Below are positions 1-11,579 of a stretch of DNA of 64,000 bases, in pieces. The DNA lies in contig NC_003283.11 of NCBI RefSeq assembly GCF_000002985.6, positions 8,680,001-8,744,000 of the forward strand. Direction: 5' to 3'. The translations under genes were made by a program, and so were the position numbers. Every line of letters begins with the position of its first letter. Position 1 is the stretch's first letter. Under the pieces are notes generated by a model. It was not told where the DNA came from. It saw nothing but the letters and a program-made list of their open reading frames with translations, and did no database searches. This DNA is from Caenorhabditis elegans. Lineage: Eukaryota > Nematoda > Chromadorea > Rhabditida > Rhabditidae.

Positions 1-1344
1 ATTTAAGGTGTAAATCACTTTTATTTTCGAATATAAATAATTACCATTTCATCTCAACTTTGACTAACTCAATTTCAATGAAAATTGGAATTAAAAATAA
101 ATACTCTAATCTCTGTGTTTTGAGCTGCAATTGATATTGTGGTAAGCAATTATTTTATTCTAACGATTTCTCAAGAATGTCATGGGAACTGAAATAGTGC
201 ATTTAGCTTGAGTGCTCTAATTTTCTCTTTTTTTTCAACGTGACCGCTGTAATTTCGGTTTCCCATAGTTATTATCTTCAGACATCATTAACAGCGCTCT
301 TTGTTTTTTCAGACAGCTTTTTTGTCATAATACTTCGAATTTCTATATGCAAGAAAACCATCACAAAATCTAATATTTCAATTTTCTATCCCTTCTAGTA
401 GGAAGTTTGGTAATTGAGAAACTTTAACTTGTTGTGAGTAATAAATCAAATTTTTGCTTATTTATATCGCAGACAGGGTAAAAAAGTTTGGTCTTTTTCC
501 AACACGTATGCAGCCCCACCTGGCCTTGAAGTTGATCTAATTCGGCAATTATTTGTTGTTTTTATTTGAATGTTAAACAGTACTTGTGACATAATTTACT
601 GTGCCCTTAATTGAGCTCAATTTCATATTTTTGCCAAAACAGTGAACATCTCCAAAACTAACAAAACTCTGCATATCGAAAGTATTTTTAAATAATTCTA
701 CAATCTCAAACATAGTGAAAAAGTGCTCTGAAACAATTCAGATCAAAATTTATGATAAGTTTTGCTGTTCGAATATTTGTGACAACCTAGTCGTAAAATA
801 GGCTTTAAGATTAAGGACGACTAGTTTCAATGACTGTGGAGGTAAACTCCCTTCCTTAGATGTTGTCTTTAAAATTCGTATTCATTATTCGGTGTGAACC
901 TTATCAAAAGTCATTGTTTTTTATAATTGGCTTGAAAGTTTCTTTGGTAGTTTTTCAACCTTACGTAATTTTCTAAACGCAACCACACTTTTTAAATATT
1001 TTTGTATTTTCTTTCTTCTCCGACTAATAGTAAGCTATAATTACAGACGTGATCTCTTCATGTGATCGCTTTCTTTTTGACATTTAAAATAAGCTGAGTA
1101 CGTGAGCAGCACTCTTCACTTCCCACTTTGCTCCCAAGAGGATGAAAAATTGTTTATCATATCCTATTTTGCTATTGAATCTTGAGTTTGTTCTGTAATG
1201 TATTAATGAGTTCACTTTTCATATCTCTACTTAATCAGATCATATCTCTTGATTAATGTCATTCATTAAATAATTTGAGCTTCTAATGTATCGGCTTTCT
1301 TCTCTCATTTATTTTTTCAATAGTTAACTTCCGTTTTTTTGCAG
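1..1344. other. Intergenic sequence upstream of the first gene
   Basis: No supported gene on either strand. AT-rich, with frequent stops in all frames and no tRNA-like or repeat structure that I can see. It ends in a TTTTTTGCAG acceptor (AG at 1343-1344) only five bases before the start codon of the next gene, so the last few hundred bases probably hold its promoter and a trans-splice acceptor or 5' UTR intron. Confidence 0.5.
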
Positions 1345-1349
1345 GTACT

Positions 1350-2762
1350 ATGGGAACATACGAAGATTATGTGTGTGTTCCATACCCGAATAATTTATGG
1401 TGGCTGCCAATTGTGATCTTACAGTTTATTGTAGTTATTGCTGGATGCTTTTCGCATTTCATCTTTGTTTCACTAGTAGTTATTCCCCATAAATTTGGTA
1501 TTTATTTGAGGTAATAAAAAACAACGACACGAAAAATATTTATAAAACTTTGTTTCAGAATGGCATTTGGAATGATTTCTACAATGATGCTGATCATGCT
1601 TCTGACATCAACCGGAGCATTCTTGATCACATTGGCACATGGAAAATTTATCGAAGATTGTGAAATCAGCAGTATTCGTAAGTATTATTCTTTTGAAGTA
1701 ATAAGCATCTTAAATTGTTTTACAGACTTTCGTAAACAGCTATTGTTTGTTCATTCGTTTGGAGAATATTTTTTCGTTGCATGCGAGCTTCTGGGTACAA
1801 TTGGTAAATATCTTAATTTCGGAAAAATATTTAAAAGGTTTTTTTTCAGAACGAGTAATTAGCACTTTAAATCCAAAATTCCGAAAATCCAAATTCTTCT
1901 CCGCAGTGTTCATTGTTGGATGTATTATTGGAATGCTTTCAGCGTTTCTCTATATTTATTTAGTTAGAATTTCATACGACAGTACTTTGTTTGCCATCGG
2001 ATTTGGTAGTCTGACAATGATGGAGATTTTAAACGGATGTGTAAGAAATTATAGTTTAATAATAAACTTTGTAAATCATCAATTTTTTTCAGATCGTATT
2101 TTCCTTGTTTTACACAGCAAAAGAAATATATCAAAACCAAAGATCAGCACCACTGCATGTCCGATATGAACTATTCCAGTCATATGCGTACTGCCGTTGT
2201 GCTGCAGCAAGTTTTACTGCACGAGTCTTTATCATTGCCTACGTCTACCTGAAGCTAGCGGGATTTTTCGGCGGAGACATGGACTCTGGCTTTTTTTACA
2301 TGATGAATTTGGTAAATCTCTTTTTCAAAAATGCTTTACTCATTGTGAATAATTTTAGTTCATAAATCTCTACTGCCTCGTCTACCCATGGACAATTATG
2401 CTTTATCATCGAAAAATTAAGAGCCAGGTATGTAATTTTGCTTTTTTTATTGTTACAATGATCAAAGCAAATGAAATAGGTATATGTTTTCATAACATTA
2501 TCTTTGTTATCCTCGTTGGAATTCGAAATTATAGATTTTGAAAACATCGGAAATATTCTGTAAATTTCAGATCAAGCAAGTTCTTGCAACTAAAAACTGG
2601 TTCAGGAGTAAAAGAATAAAGGAAGAAAATACGAAAACATTGTACACAATTGATGGCCGAAGAATGAACCGAATGTCAACAGATGATCATTTCAATCAGC
2701 TCAATGCGTTTTGGAATTTGTCTACGTTGCCATCACCAACTCCATCAAAGAATCATGCTTGA
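1350..2762 (+). CDS. Seven-transmembrane serpentine receptor, Sra-superfamily-like (342 aa)
   Basis: Seven exons fit in phase: 1350-1510, 1559-1677, 1726-1803, 1850-2040, 2093-2311, 2359-2427 and 2571-2762, giving 342 aa ending in TGA. Hydrophobic segments lie at about residues 18-46, 54-80, 100-120, 148-170, 178-205, 225-250 and 262-290, a 7TM layout. After the fifth segment comes PLHVRYELFQ, resembling the 'LSxRYQxxEN' signature of the Sra/Srab/Sre/Srb chemoreceptor group. The last span ends YCLVYPWTIMLYHRKIKSQ, with the basic intracellular edge typical of these receptors. The basic C-tail is about 64 residues. By family this would be a chemosensory-neuron GPCR. The exact family (sre, srab or other) is not assigned, and a non-receptor multi-span protein is not excluded. 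The start was chosen because it follows an acceptor by 5 bp and opens the first exon. Confidence 0.75.
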
Positions 2763-3067
2763 TATGTTCATTTTACGGTTTTCGTGTAACATTAATATGC
2801 CATTAACGCCAACTACATTCTTCAGTTTCACTCTCCCACCTCAATTTTCCATTTCACACTTAATATTTCTTGTCGATTTTTCGGTTTTCCAAGTTTTATG
2901 TGTCGCAACAACCTATAAAAATGTGGTGTGCCCACGTGCTGATACGTTTTTGTTCTCTTTTGCCATACAGAAATTGAAGAGAGACACGGCAGTTTGTTGG
3001 TCACTTTCTCTCTATCAGTTGGCCATAAAGAAATTCATATTTAACTTCCAGTAAGCGCCTCCGGAAA

Positions 3068-6055
3068 ATGATGGACCGGGTGAACTGGCCGACGGTACGG
3101 ATAGCCGTCGCATTTTTGTAAGTATTTCAGTTTTTTTTTGTTTTCGCTATTCCAAAAATGTTGTTTCTGCAATGCTAATTATGCAGACCATAATCCTACA
3201 AAAGAAAGTGTACATCAAAACTTCAAACATTTAAAAGTGGCATAGCACCAGTTAATAAAAAGTCCTACTTGTGATCTAACTTTCTTACAAAGTTCCATTT
3301 TTACCAAAAAAATTTGACAACCCGCCAAAACAAATTTTTAAAAAATCTCAATATTCTGAAAAAAAAACCTGAAACTATTTTCTACATCCTTTCCAATGGT
3401 AATCTCAATTTTATTTGAGAATAAGGGGAACACCTGCTTGCTCATTTTACCAACGTCATATTTTTTTTTCAGTCTGATTGGCTTATGTAACAATTACGGG
3501 TATGTCATTATGCTCAGCGCTGCTGAAGATATTCTGAGTGAGCAACACGGTAAAGTAAAGTCAAACGCAACGGATTTATGTCTGGTTAGTGACGACTTTC
3601 TGAGAGAATGATGCATTTCTGAGATAATGATAGACTCAAAGATCTTGACAATAGCTTGAGGTTTTCTGCAAACTTCTTGGCATTTGATAACGTCACTTTT
3701 TGGTCTCAATAAACAATGAGTGTTCTTGTGGCAACAAACCAGTTATTGAAATAGATATTCAAAACATCAACATGTTGGTAGACAAAAATAAGTTAGTCAT
3801 TGAGATGTTTGATATTTGAAATAAAAATGAGAATATATTACTCTGAAAATATGTTTTCAATTCAGTTATAAAAAGAAAAGGAAGTGATTAATTATAATGT
3901 AGAAAAAAAATAAATGACAAGAATGGCTCTTAATGATGAAAATAAATCAATCAAAAAAAAGAATTACCCTGATTACCATGTTTTGCTCATTACCAGACAT
4001 ATACTTTAATGCAAGAAACCATATGTCTACCAATTTATTCCAGCCGGCAATAACAAAACGAGAATGCAAGCCACCAGTGGCAGAAGTACTACTCTCGGAC
4101 AATCTACCAAGTCTCATTGTCAAACTGACTTTCCCATTTTTCATGGACAGATTTCCTTTTGGGTTTGCTACAAATTATTCATATTTCATATAATTTCCAA
4201 TTTTCCATGACAGGTTCCGAGTGGCAATTGTTTGCCTACTGCAGGCCACCTCATACTTCGTCGTCGCGTTTTCCGTTTCCATTCCAATGTCGTTAGCAGG
4301 CGTGGTTTTTGTTAGTTTGGGTGGAGGATTGGGAGAGATCACATTCTTGGGATTGTCTGCACATTATCAAAGGTAAAACTGGGGGAAATTGATGGAAAAA
4401 GGAGTATGAAAACTGTTGATCGAAAGATGTTTGGTGAAAATATAAGAGCTTAAAAATTTTGAAACAGGAATTGATATCTAGCTCGGCATTTCGTGTCTTC
4501 TTTCTCCCACCTTTTTGCCGGAAGGCGAAAAATGGCGATAACTAGGCGGCAAAAAGGTGGTAGAAAAATGGCAAAAAGGTGAGAAGAAGGTGGCAAAAAG
4601 GTGTACAGAAGGTGGGAAGGTCAAAAAACGGCGGATCCACTGTTTTTTGGGCTTCGCACCTTCTGTACACCTTTTTTCCACCTTCTTCTCACCTTTTTGC
4701 CACCTTTCTACCACCTTTTTGCCGTCTAGTTATCGCCATTTTTCGCCTTCCGGCAAAAAGGTGGGAGAAAGTAGGCACGAAATGCCGAGAGGATTCTAAC
4801 AAAAAGTTCTGGTACACTTTAAAAGACTTTTTAAAAATTTGAAAACGTTTGCATTGCCTATTGCCTGAGAACAATATTTTCTCTTATCTTATCAGAGACC
4901 TTTTAGGTTTTTATCTAAATAGCTCCTGGTTTAACATTTTCAAAAGAATTGGCCAAGCAAGTTGTCCAAATCAAAAATCTAGTTAAAACTATTTCACAAC
5001 TTAATTTTTATAATCGCAATTGCTGGATGGTCATCTGGAACTGGAATGGCTGGACTGCTGGGATCATTCTCCTACGCATTCTTAACAGAACCACATATGG
5101 CTAACTTGACACCAAAAGTTGCACTTTTGATTCAACTTTTCATCCCGGTACTTTTCGCTTTTGCGTAAGTAGTTTTTGGAGAACTTAAAATTTAATATCA
5201 TTAGCAGTTTTCAGATACTTCATACTACTGAAAAAACCAGAGTCCGTGTATTCTCCTACTCTTGATCCAAAATCATGGATTGTTCCGAAAGGATATGATG
5301 ATTTTATTGTCAGCGAACACAGAGTCCCACAGAGAGAACTCGGTCCTTCGGATAGATTAAAACTAATCCTTGTATGCCTTTTTGCAAAAGTTCATCTTAA
5401 AAATGCACTTTTATTTCCAGCCTATGCTTCATCTAATGATTCCTCTGGCAATCGTTTACGTAGGAGAATATATGATTAATCAAGGAATGACTCAACAAAT
5501 TGTTTTCGATTGTGCTCATGGTTTCAATCTATCACTTCATAGTCAATATCGATGGTATCAAGTTTTATACCAGTTCGGAGTTTTTGTATCGAGATCTTCA
5601 ATTAGACTAGTTGAGCTCCCAATGTGGATGCTTTATCTGTTACCCTTTCTTCAGGTAAGAATCTGAAAAATTGAATTTTTAAGTTTTTAAACGATTTATT
5701 TCAGTTAACAAATATGTTATTCTTTTTCTTCGATGCATTATATTGGTTTGTACCTCAAATTGCCATAATCTTCGCGTTGATCATTTTCGAAGGATTGTTT
5801 GGAGGTTCTTCGTATGTCAACACATTCCATAAAATTCATAATAAGGTGAGATTAATTGAATCACGAAAAATAGACATCAGCTATCACAAAAACCTATAAA
5901 ACCTAGAATGCAAATTGTAAATTTTAGGTTGAACCCGATGTTCGAGAATACTGTCTTTCCGCTGCTTCAATGGGTGACAGTATCGGAGTAAACTTCGCAG
6001 CAGGAGTATCAATCCCACTTCATTACTGGATGTGCGATCAACCTGCTCGTCTATA
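3068..6055 (+). CDS. cln-3.3: CLN3/battenin homologue, lysosomal multi-span membrane protein
   Basis: Exons: 3068-3117, 3473-3549, 3997-4162, 4214-4372, about 5015-5164, 5215-5371, 5421-5654, 5705-5845 and 5928-6055. CLN3 landmarks appear in order: LIGLCNNYGYVIMLSAAEDI in the first span; a luminal loop then EVLLSDNLPSLIVKL; SLGGGLGEITFLGL; W-SSGTG; RWYQVLYQFGVFVSRSS; LIIFEGLFGGSSYVNTFH; and a C-terminal FAAGVSIPLHYWMC. The family comprises late-endosomal/lysosomal proteins with about 11 spans, mutated in human juvenile Batten disease. The worm has three paralogues; choosing cln-3.3 rests on the inferred proximity to glr-5. Odd: exon 4 ends in phase 2, yet no AG acceptor gives a continuous frame into the SSGTG exon. 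A 308-bp palindrome occupies that intron. A TATA-like CTATAAAAAT lies near 2912 and AATAAA at 6062. Confidence 0.88.
4482..4789. repeat. Near-perfect 308-bp palindrome (foldback element) in the CLN3 intron
   Basis: Begins CTCGGCATTTCGTG and ends CACGAAATGCCGAG, its exact reverse complement. The two arms are almost identical inverted copies rich in CACCTTTTTGCC / GGCAAAAAGGTG and meet near 4636. It carries no gene. Open frames across it on both strands are mirror images produced by the palindrome. The same CTCGGCATT terminus recurs at 8118 and, inverted, at about 15324-15333, suggesting a non-autonomous family. Confidence 0.85.
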
Positions 6056-6192
6056 ATATTAAATAAAATTCCAAATTCTTTCACTTTTATTTTGATTCAA
6101 ATATTAGACAATTTATAACCGGTTTACTTGCAAAACAGGACTATAAAGTTTAACGATCTGTCGCTATCAATTCTTCTGTACTGAAAACAAAA

Positions 6193-6846
6193 TTATTTTG
6201 CAGTTGACTTTGGAGCTGCGGCCTTTTTGGGTGCACTATGTTCCTGTGGAGCAATTGGTTCAACGTTTTTCGCCGGATCTGGTTGCTCATTGTTGGCAGC
6301 TGGTGGCGGCATTTGTTGATTGTCGTAGGCTGGAGGAGGTGCCTGCTGGTAACCATAAACTGGAGCCTGTTGTTGATAATCATATGGTGGTGGAGCTCCT
6401 TGATATCCAGCATATTGAGCTGGATAAGCACCTTGATACATGTCATTGTTGTAGTTGTAGGCATTTTCGTTGTATCTATTGTAACGACAAGCTCTTATGC
6501 AGAAACCAATTGCAACAACGACCCCGATGAAGATGAAGGCACCAATGATTATGTAGACACCATACTGGAAATATAATTTTTTGAAACAATTCAAGTCAAA
6601 TCTTCACCAGTGACAGCCCAAAAACTAACCATGGGAAAATTTCCTCCAATGCTGTAGCTGGGATGATACTAAAAATTACAGTCTTAGGTAATTATTAAAA
6701 GCTATATAAAGTAAACTCACCCAACCATAATGATAATAGGGACGATAATACGGTCTTGCAACGACAACTGGACGATGATAGTAATAAGGTCTCGCAACGA
6801 CCACAGGACGACGGTAAGGAGCATAATGAGAATGATAAATTGGCAT
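6193..6846 (-). CDS. Small Tyr/Pro-rich single-pass membrane protein (178 aa)
   Basis: Three exons on the minus strand, 6721-6846, 6630-6668 and 6193-6564, splice in phase to 178 aa. The N-terminal 42 residues are tyrosine-rich with a repeated RPVVVARPYY block, followed by one hydrophobic span (YGVYIIIGAFIFIGVVVAIG) and a cytosolic-type CIRACRY edge. The tail is rich in Tyr, Gln, Pro and Ala with PPPY-like motifs (APPPYDYQQ), then a Lys/Ala-rich end. PPxY motifs are known ligands of WW domains, but binding here is only inference. I do not recognise the gene. It converges tail-to-tail with the CLN3 homologue (about 140 bp between stop codons) and has a minus-strand neighbour upstream. Confidence 0.75.
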
Positions 6847-7009
6847 TTTTCGAAATAAATTATTAATGTTGGATTGAGAAGGAGGAGGAAATAAAATATT
6901 AGTTTAAACAGTTCTGGAGTTCACGATGAAACTAAAATTCAACAAATTAAATTTTGTAAGAATTTTCAAATCTTCATTCATTTCTCAAATTCTTAATTGC
7001 ATTATTTCT

Positions 7010-7824
7010 TTATCCTTTTCTTGAAGCTGTCGACTTTACAGTTTTTTCAGTCTTGTCTGTCTGTTCTTCTGTATGTTCTGACTTCTCGTTCCTCTGAGTC
7101 TTTTCCATTTTCCTATCACTTCTTGTAGATTTCTTCGAACTTTTCCGTGTAGTAGTTGAGTATTGAGAATTTGTCGGAGATCCTAGCTCAGTCGATGAAT
7201 CAGTTGATTTTCTGTTTGATTTTTCACGGATTGATCTGTGAGACTTCTTGAATTCTGTCTGATGACTGTTGTCCAAATGTGGAAACTGACGGTAACGGTG
7301 TCGAGAACTCTCTTTCGCATGGGTTTTATTTCCACTTTTCTCACGAACTGATCGATGACTGTTTTTAAATTCTTTTTGAAGTTCAAATGGCGGAGGTTTC
7401 AATAACTCTACTGGAGGTGTTTTAGGAAGTGGAGGTGAGTTTCCCTGAGCCGAGATTTGTTTTACTGAAGGATCACGAACTGATCTAGCTTTCTGATCAT
7501 TAGAATTACGCTTCGAAGATTCTGGACTTAATCGTTTGTCTGATGGCGGATCTTTCACATGCAAACAGTCTGAAATTATTTGTTTGAAACACTATCGGTA
7601 ATAAAAACAAAAAGCTTACATCCAAGAATAAATCCCGTAATTATGAAAATGAAAGCAGTACGGAAAATAAGAAAAACGCCGATTATGAAATATTCGCTCT
7701 GAAAAAGTTCTGATATTACCTGGAAACAGGGATCACACTCACCATGTATACTCAATGCAATGTACCGCGTGTAAAACAAATTGTACAATTTTGAAAAATA
7801 CGAAAATGATGAGAATTGAAACAT
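7010..7824 (-). CDS. Single-span protein with long basic Ser/Lys-rich tail (254 aa)
   Basis: Minus strand, 7620-7824 joined to 7010-7569 in phase (765 nt including the stop). The first exon gives a mildly hydrophobic start, then a strong membrane span around residues 45-68 (FIIGVFLIFRTAFIFIITGF). The rest is hydrophilic and probably disordered, rich in Ser, Lys, Arg, Thr and Glu. It contains two copies of a short motif of the form KNSHRSVREKS / KKSHRSIREKS about 45 residues apart, and a PPLPKTPPVELLKPPP proline stretch. No known domain is visible. A GT site after 7743 could remove an intron, but using it breaks the frame into the membrane span, so I read through it. Orientation matches the 178-aa neighbour and both have one membrane span, so they could be related in role. 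Confidence 0.6.
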
Positions 7825-7918
7825 TTATTTTTTAATCACAGCAAAATTTACACAGAGGTCAAAACACGCGTGATTTTTTTTGTTGATAAAATAAAGTACA
7901 TTCAACATTTTTTATTGA

Positions 7919-8025
7919 TACCGTATTTCCTCTATTACTCTTGCACCCCCACGAGCCAATCGAAAATTAGTCTTGACAAATTGAAATTTAGTCTTGCATG
8001 CAAGACTAATAGAGGAAATACGGTA
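7919..8025. repeat. 107-bp MITE-like element with 19-bp perfect inverted ends
   Basis: TACCGTATTTCCTCTATTA at 7919-7937 is the exact reverse complement of 8007-8025. The interior also folds partly (TTAGTCTTG / CAAGACTAA). It is too short to code for anything and is a typical non-autonomous transposon remnant. Confidence 0.8.
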
Positions 8026-8117
8026 ACAAAACTTATATATACTGTGTAAATTCAAATCTACACAATGATCTTGCAGTACCATTTGCATGGAATTGATTTG
8101 AACATGGATTTAAATGG

Positions 8118-8260
8118 CTCGGCATTCAGAGGCAACTTCCTGCAAGACTTTGGCAACTTCCTGCCAACAACCTGGCAACTTATTTAGTGCCACTAAAATA
8201 AGTTGCCAAATTGTTGGCAGGAAGTTGCCACGAAGTTGGCAGGAAGTTGCCCAGGTGTTG
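8118..8260. repeat. Imperfect foldback element built on GGCAACTTCCTGCCAA
   Basis: Starts CTCGGCATT like the element at 4482. The arms are made of GGCAACTTCCTGC-type blocks that return inverted as GGCAGGAAGTTGCC, with the fold centre near 8190 (AGTGCCACT). The right end lacks the expected AATGCCGAG, so this copy is truncated or diverged. Confidence 0.7.
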
Positions 8261-9301
8261 TCAGTAAAAATTCTTTTTTCGTTTTTTTTCAACTGATTAT
8301 GGTTATTTTTGTATTAAGGGGATCAATAAAATGAATTTAGCATACATACGATTCAACCAGAACAAGGTAAAATTAGAAAAAAAACGTTACTTTTTGAATT
8401 AGTCCAATCGGCTGGATATCAACTTGCACTGTCATGTTTCTCTTTTTCTGCCCTACCAGCTATATCACAGTTGATTTGCGGTTTGCGTATTATTCGTATA
8501 CGCGTTCAATTCGCGTATAAATCATGTATCGCGAAACGAATATTTGAGTCACAAAAAAAATTCGTTGAAAATACGCGTATAACGAAAAAATGCGACCATT
8601 TTCGCGATACGCGAGTTTTTCTCGAATTAATCGGGAATAACCAAAGAGATAAATTCAAATCAATAAATTATTTTTTGTCTATTTTTTGTCCCTTTTTAAA
8701 TGATTTTTCCGTTTTCCAAGTAATTTTTTTCTATTTTTATTCGATAATATTGTCAATAATGTATTCCTTCGCAAATTTATGCAGAAATAGTCGACATAAT
8801 TAATGTTTTTTCGGCAAATTTTCCCGTTTCAATGGTTTCCAAGACAAAGGAACACATTTTCCGAGGATTCCTGCTAAATTAGTTAAGAAAATTAGAAAAA
8901 TAGTTTCTAAATTATACAGTTCAAGAATATACATATATTATATCTTAAGTTTCAATGTAAGCTTCAATGTAGTAGTGACATTCTCACTAATTTTTGAAAT
9001 TTAGGTTATTGTTACTTTTTTTGAAAGAAAAGAAAGTCAATTTATAGGTATTTCGTATTCTCAATAGAACTTCATAGAACATGCAAAACAACTTTTTAAT
9101 GGAAATAAAAATACCATTTTGAAGATATGTTCAATAATTACTCGACTAAATTCAAATATTCTGATTGAAATTCAGAATTTCTTGCACTTCACTACAAAAA
9201 ATAGACTAAAATTCCGAATAAGAGAAGTTAAATTTCTATTATAATATACTTTAAGCTAGTATAAGAATTAAGATTATTTTCCCATTTTTCCAAAGTACGG
9301 T
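8261..9301. other. Gene-free stretch
   Basis: AT-rich with no supported exon. A CG-richer segment at 8478-8630 contains several CGCGTAT/ATACGCG words in both orientations and may be a decayed repeat. Confidence 0.4.
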
Positions 9302-9531
9302 ACCGTAGGGCGTCTCGGACACGATCCAGATTCTTCGATTCCACAACGGCTCAAAACAGGTAAATCGTTTTTAATAATAATCACTGTTTCCAAGGTTTTC
9401 TGCGTTGTAGGTTCAATAATGAGATCGCAAGGAGCATATGGTGACAAAGTTTTTCAACGATGTTCTACTGGAGTCCTTCCAACGCAACATCTTCCTGGAT
9501 TTCCCCGCCAACATGGAGAACTCAGGTCCAG
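9302..9531 (+). other. Two exon-like segments of an unrecognised gene or gene fragment
   Basis: A segment ending at the donor near 9358 (AAAACAG|GTAAAT) and a second one starting after TTGTAG at about 9411 and ending AGGTCCAG|GTATGT near 9531 join in phase. They read VGRLGHDPDSSIPQRLKT and then a hydrophilic peptide including RCSTGVLPTQHLPGFPRQHG. Codon use and splice signals look coding, but no start codon, downstream partner or known domain is visible. Probably an ancient gene fragment separated by the repeats that follow. Confidence 0.3.
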
Positions 9532-9736
9532 GTATGTTCAGAGAAAATTCATAGAATGCACATCGTTTTCAAAAAATTTATTGAGCAAAAAAACAAAAAG
9601 TTTGCAATTAAATATCTTGAAAAAAAGTTAGAATAAAAAAATCCAAATTACAAGTTTTAAAATTTTTTCGAAATTTTTTTAACTTTTCAAAATTTGATTA
9701 GATGTTATAAAAAATGTAAAATTGGTTGATTTTTTT

Positions 9737-10690
9737 TAAAGTTTAGATGTTCTCAACACGATTTCAGACAAAAACCTGAGGTTTAGCAGAACTCATATAT
9801 TCAAAAAACGCATTCACTTTGGATGCTTATATCTCCTCGAAAAAAATTTTTATGGCTATGTGATCAACTACAAAGTTGTTTATCTTAATCTAAAGTACAA
9901 CTTTGTAGTTGATCGTTTTTTATCAAAAAATTTGTTGGTTGAGATAAAGTTGTGTAAAGTTCGACACCTTCATGCTTGTATTTTCTACTTCTTTTTATCT
10001 TCATATCTCGACCAGGGGTGTGCGGCAAATGGAAAAAATTGCCGAGCTCGGCAAATCGGCAATTGCTGGTTTTTAAAAATTTGCCGAGCTCGGCAAATTC
10101 GGCAAATTCGGCAAATTTGCCGTGCTTAACAAACTCGGAAAAATTTGATATTTTTTTGTTTTTTGGAGCACCAAAACTACTGAATTCTTAACACACATCT
10201 GGTTTCTGAATAAGTTCCGCGTAGTATGTCTGTTTAAGCATCAAAATAGCTCAATTTTGTGACATTTTACTAAATTTTTGGCTAAAAAATCAATAGTTTT
10301 AGTCAAAATTGTACTGTCAAATTTTTGACGTGTGCGGCAAATTTCGAAATTTGCCGAGCTCGGCAAATTCGGCAAATCTACTTTTTTGAAAATTGCTGAG
10401 CTCGGCAAATCGGCAATTGCTGGTTTTTTAAAATTTGCCGAATTCGGCAAATCGGCAAATTTGCCGAGCTCGGCAAGTCGGCAATTTTCGGCAAATCGGC
10501 AAATTTGCCGCACACCCCTGATCTCGACCACAAATTTTTTTGAGGAAAAACAATCAACTACAAAATTGTACTTTAGATTAAGATAAGCAACTTTGTAGTT
10601 GAACACTTTGTCATAAAAAATTTTTCCGCGAAGATAAAAGCATCCAAAGTGAAAGCGGAGTACCGAGATATCATCAGTCAAAATCAGTGA
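9737..10690. repeat. Foldback element A, split by a later insertion
   Basis: The left arm from about 9737 contains TTCACTTTGGATGCTTATATC and GATCAACTACAAAGTTG. The right arm (about 10529-10690) carries the same blocks inverted (CAACTTTGTAGTTGAAC, GCATCCAAAGTGAAAGCG). The element at 10013-10520 sits between the arms. Related palindromes follow at 10920 and 11580. Confidence 0.7.
10013..10520. mobile_element. 508-bp non-autonomous hAT-like element with 8-bp target duplication
   Basis: Terminal inverted repeats CAGGGGTGTGCGGCAAAT (10013-10030) and ATTTGCCGCACACCCCTG (10503-10520) match exactly. The flanks are ATCTCGAC on both sides (10005-10012 and 10521-10528), an 8-bp direct duplication. CAGGG-type ends with 8-bp duplications are characteristic of hAT transposons. 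The interior is made of TTCGGCAAAT / ATTTGCCGAA words and has no transposase, so it would need one in trans. Confidence 0.85.
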
Positions 10691-10912
10691 TATTTGACTC
10701 AATTAGGTGCTCCTATCTGTTCACCACATTTGGTAAGAAAACTTATGGAAACGAACAAGTGAGCATATTTCTACAATATCTGATAAATAATTGACAACTT
10801 TAGAAAAATAATTTTTTGGATTTTTTTGAAAAATTATGAAAATTTTCTAAAATTTTTTCGAATTTTTTTTTTTGAAAACTTTTCATAATTTGATCACACG
10901 TTATAGACAAAT

Positions 10913-11460
10913 GTGAAATTGATTGTTTTTTTCAGTCTCGATGTTCTGAACACGAATTCAAACGAAAACCTGAGATATAGTAGAACTCCTAAGTTCAAAA
11001 AACGCTTTCACTTTGGATGCTTTTATCTTCGCGGAAAAAATTTTTATGACAAAGTGTTCAACTACAAAGTTGCTTATCTTAATGAGTACTTACTGCTTAT
11101 CTTAATGAGTAATTAAAGTACAATTTTGTAGTTAAACGTTTTTCATGAAAAAAATTGGTGATCGAGATAAAGTCGTGTTAATTGCGGCAGCTTCATGCTT
11201 TTATTCTCTACTTCTTTTTCTGTTCCTATCTCGACCACCATTTTTTTTTGTAAAAAATGATCAACTATAAAGATGTACTTTAGATTAAGATAAACAACTT
11301 TGTAGTTGATCGCTTTGTGATAAAAAAATTTTTCACAGAGATATACGCATCCAAAGTGAATGCGTACATTGAACTTTGGGCTTCGACTATACCTCAGGGT
11401 TTTGCCTGAAATTGTGTTCAGAACATTCAAACTAAGAAAAACGATCAACTTTACATTTTT
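10913..11460. repeat. Foldback element B of the same family as element A
   Basis: The left arm carries TTTCACTTTGGATGCTTTTAT and GTTCAACTACAAAGTTGC; the right arm (about 11225-11440) carries the inverted equivalents ending in GTGTTCAGAACATTC. A short tandem duplication, TACTGCTTATCTTAATGAGT, near 11090 distinguishes this copy. Open frames over it are not genes. Confidence 0.7.
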
Positions 11461-11579
11461 CTAATACATCTGACCAAGTTTTGAGTAGTTAGAACAAATT
11501 TTGAAAAAACTCCAAATTTTTTTCTAGAAATTTTTAGAAATTTTTTTTGAAAACTTATCGAAAAATGTTCATATTTTGC

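Noticed and set aside
1350-2762. PGAP2/FRAG1-like membrane protein
   Set aside because: The general span layout fits loosely, but the RYELFQ-type motif and the YCLVYPW...R..R ending fit serpentine receptors better.
4478-4799. Lys/Gly/Arg-rich open frames on both strands in the CLN3 intron
   Set aside because: Mirror-image frames of a perfect palindrome; no gene features.
10241-10702. 153-codon minus frame over the TTCGGCAAAT element
   Set aside because: It runs across the borders of two nested repeats and encodes only their low-complexity words.
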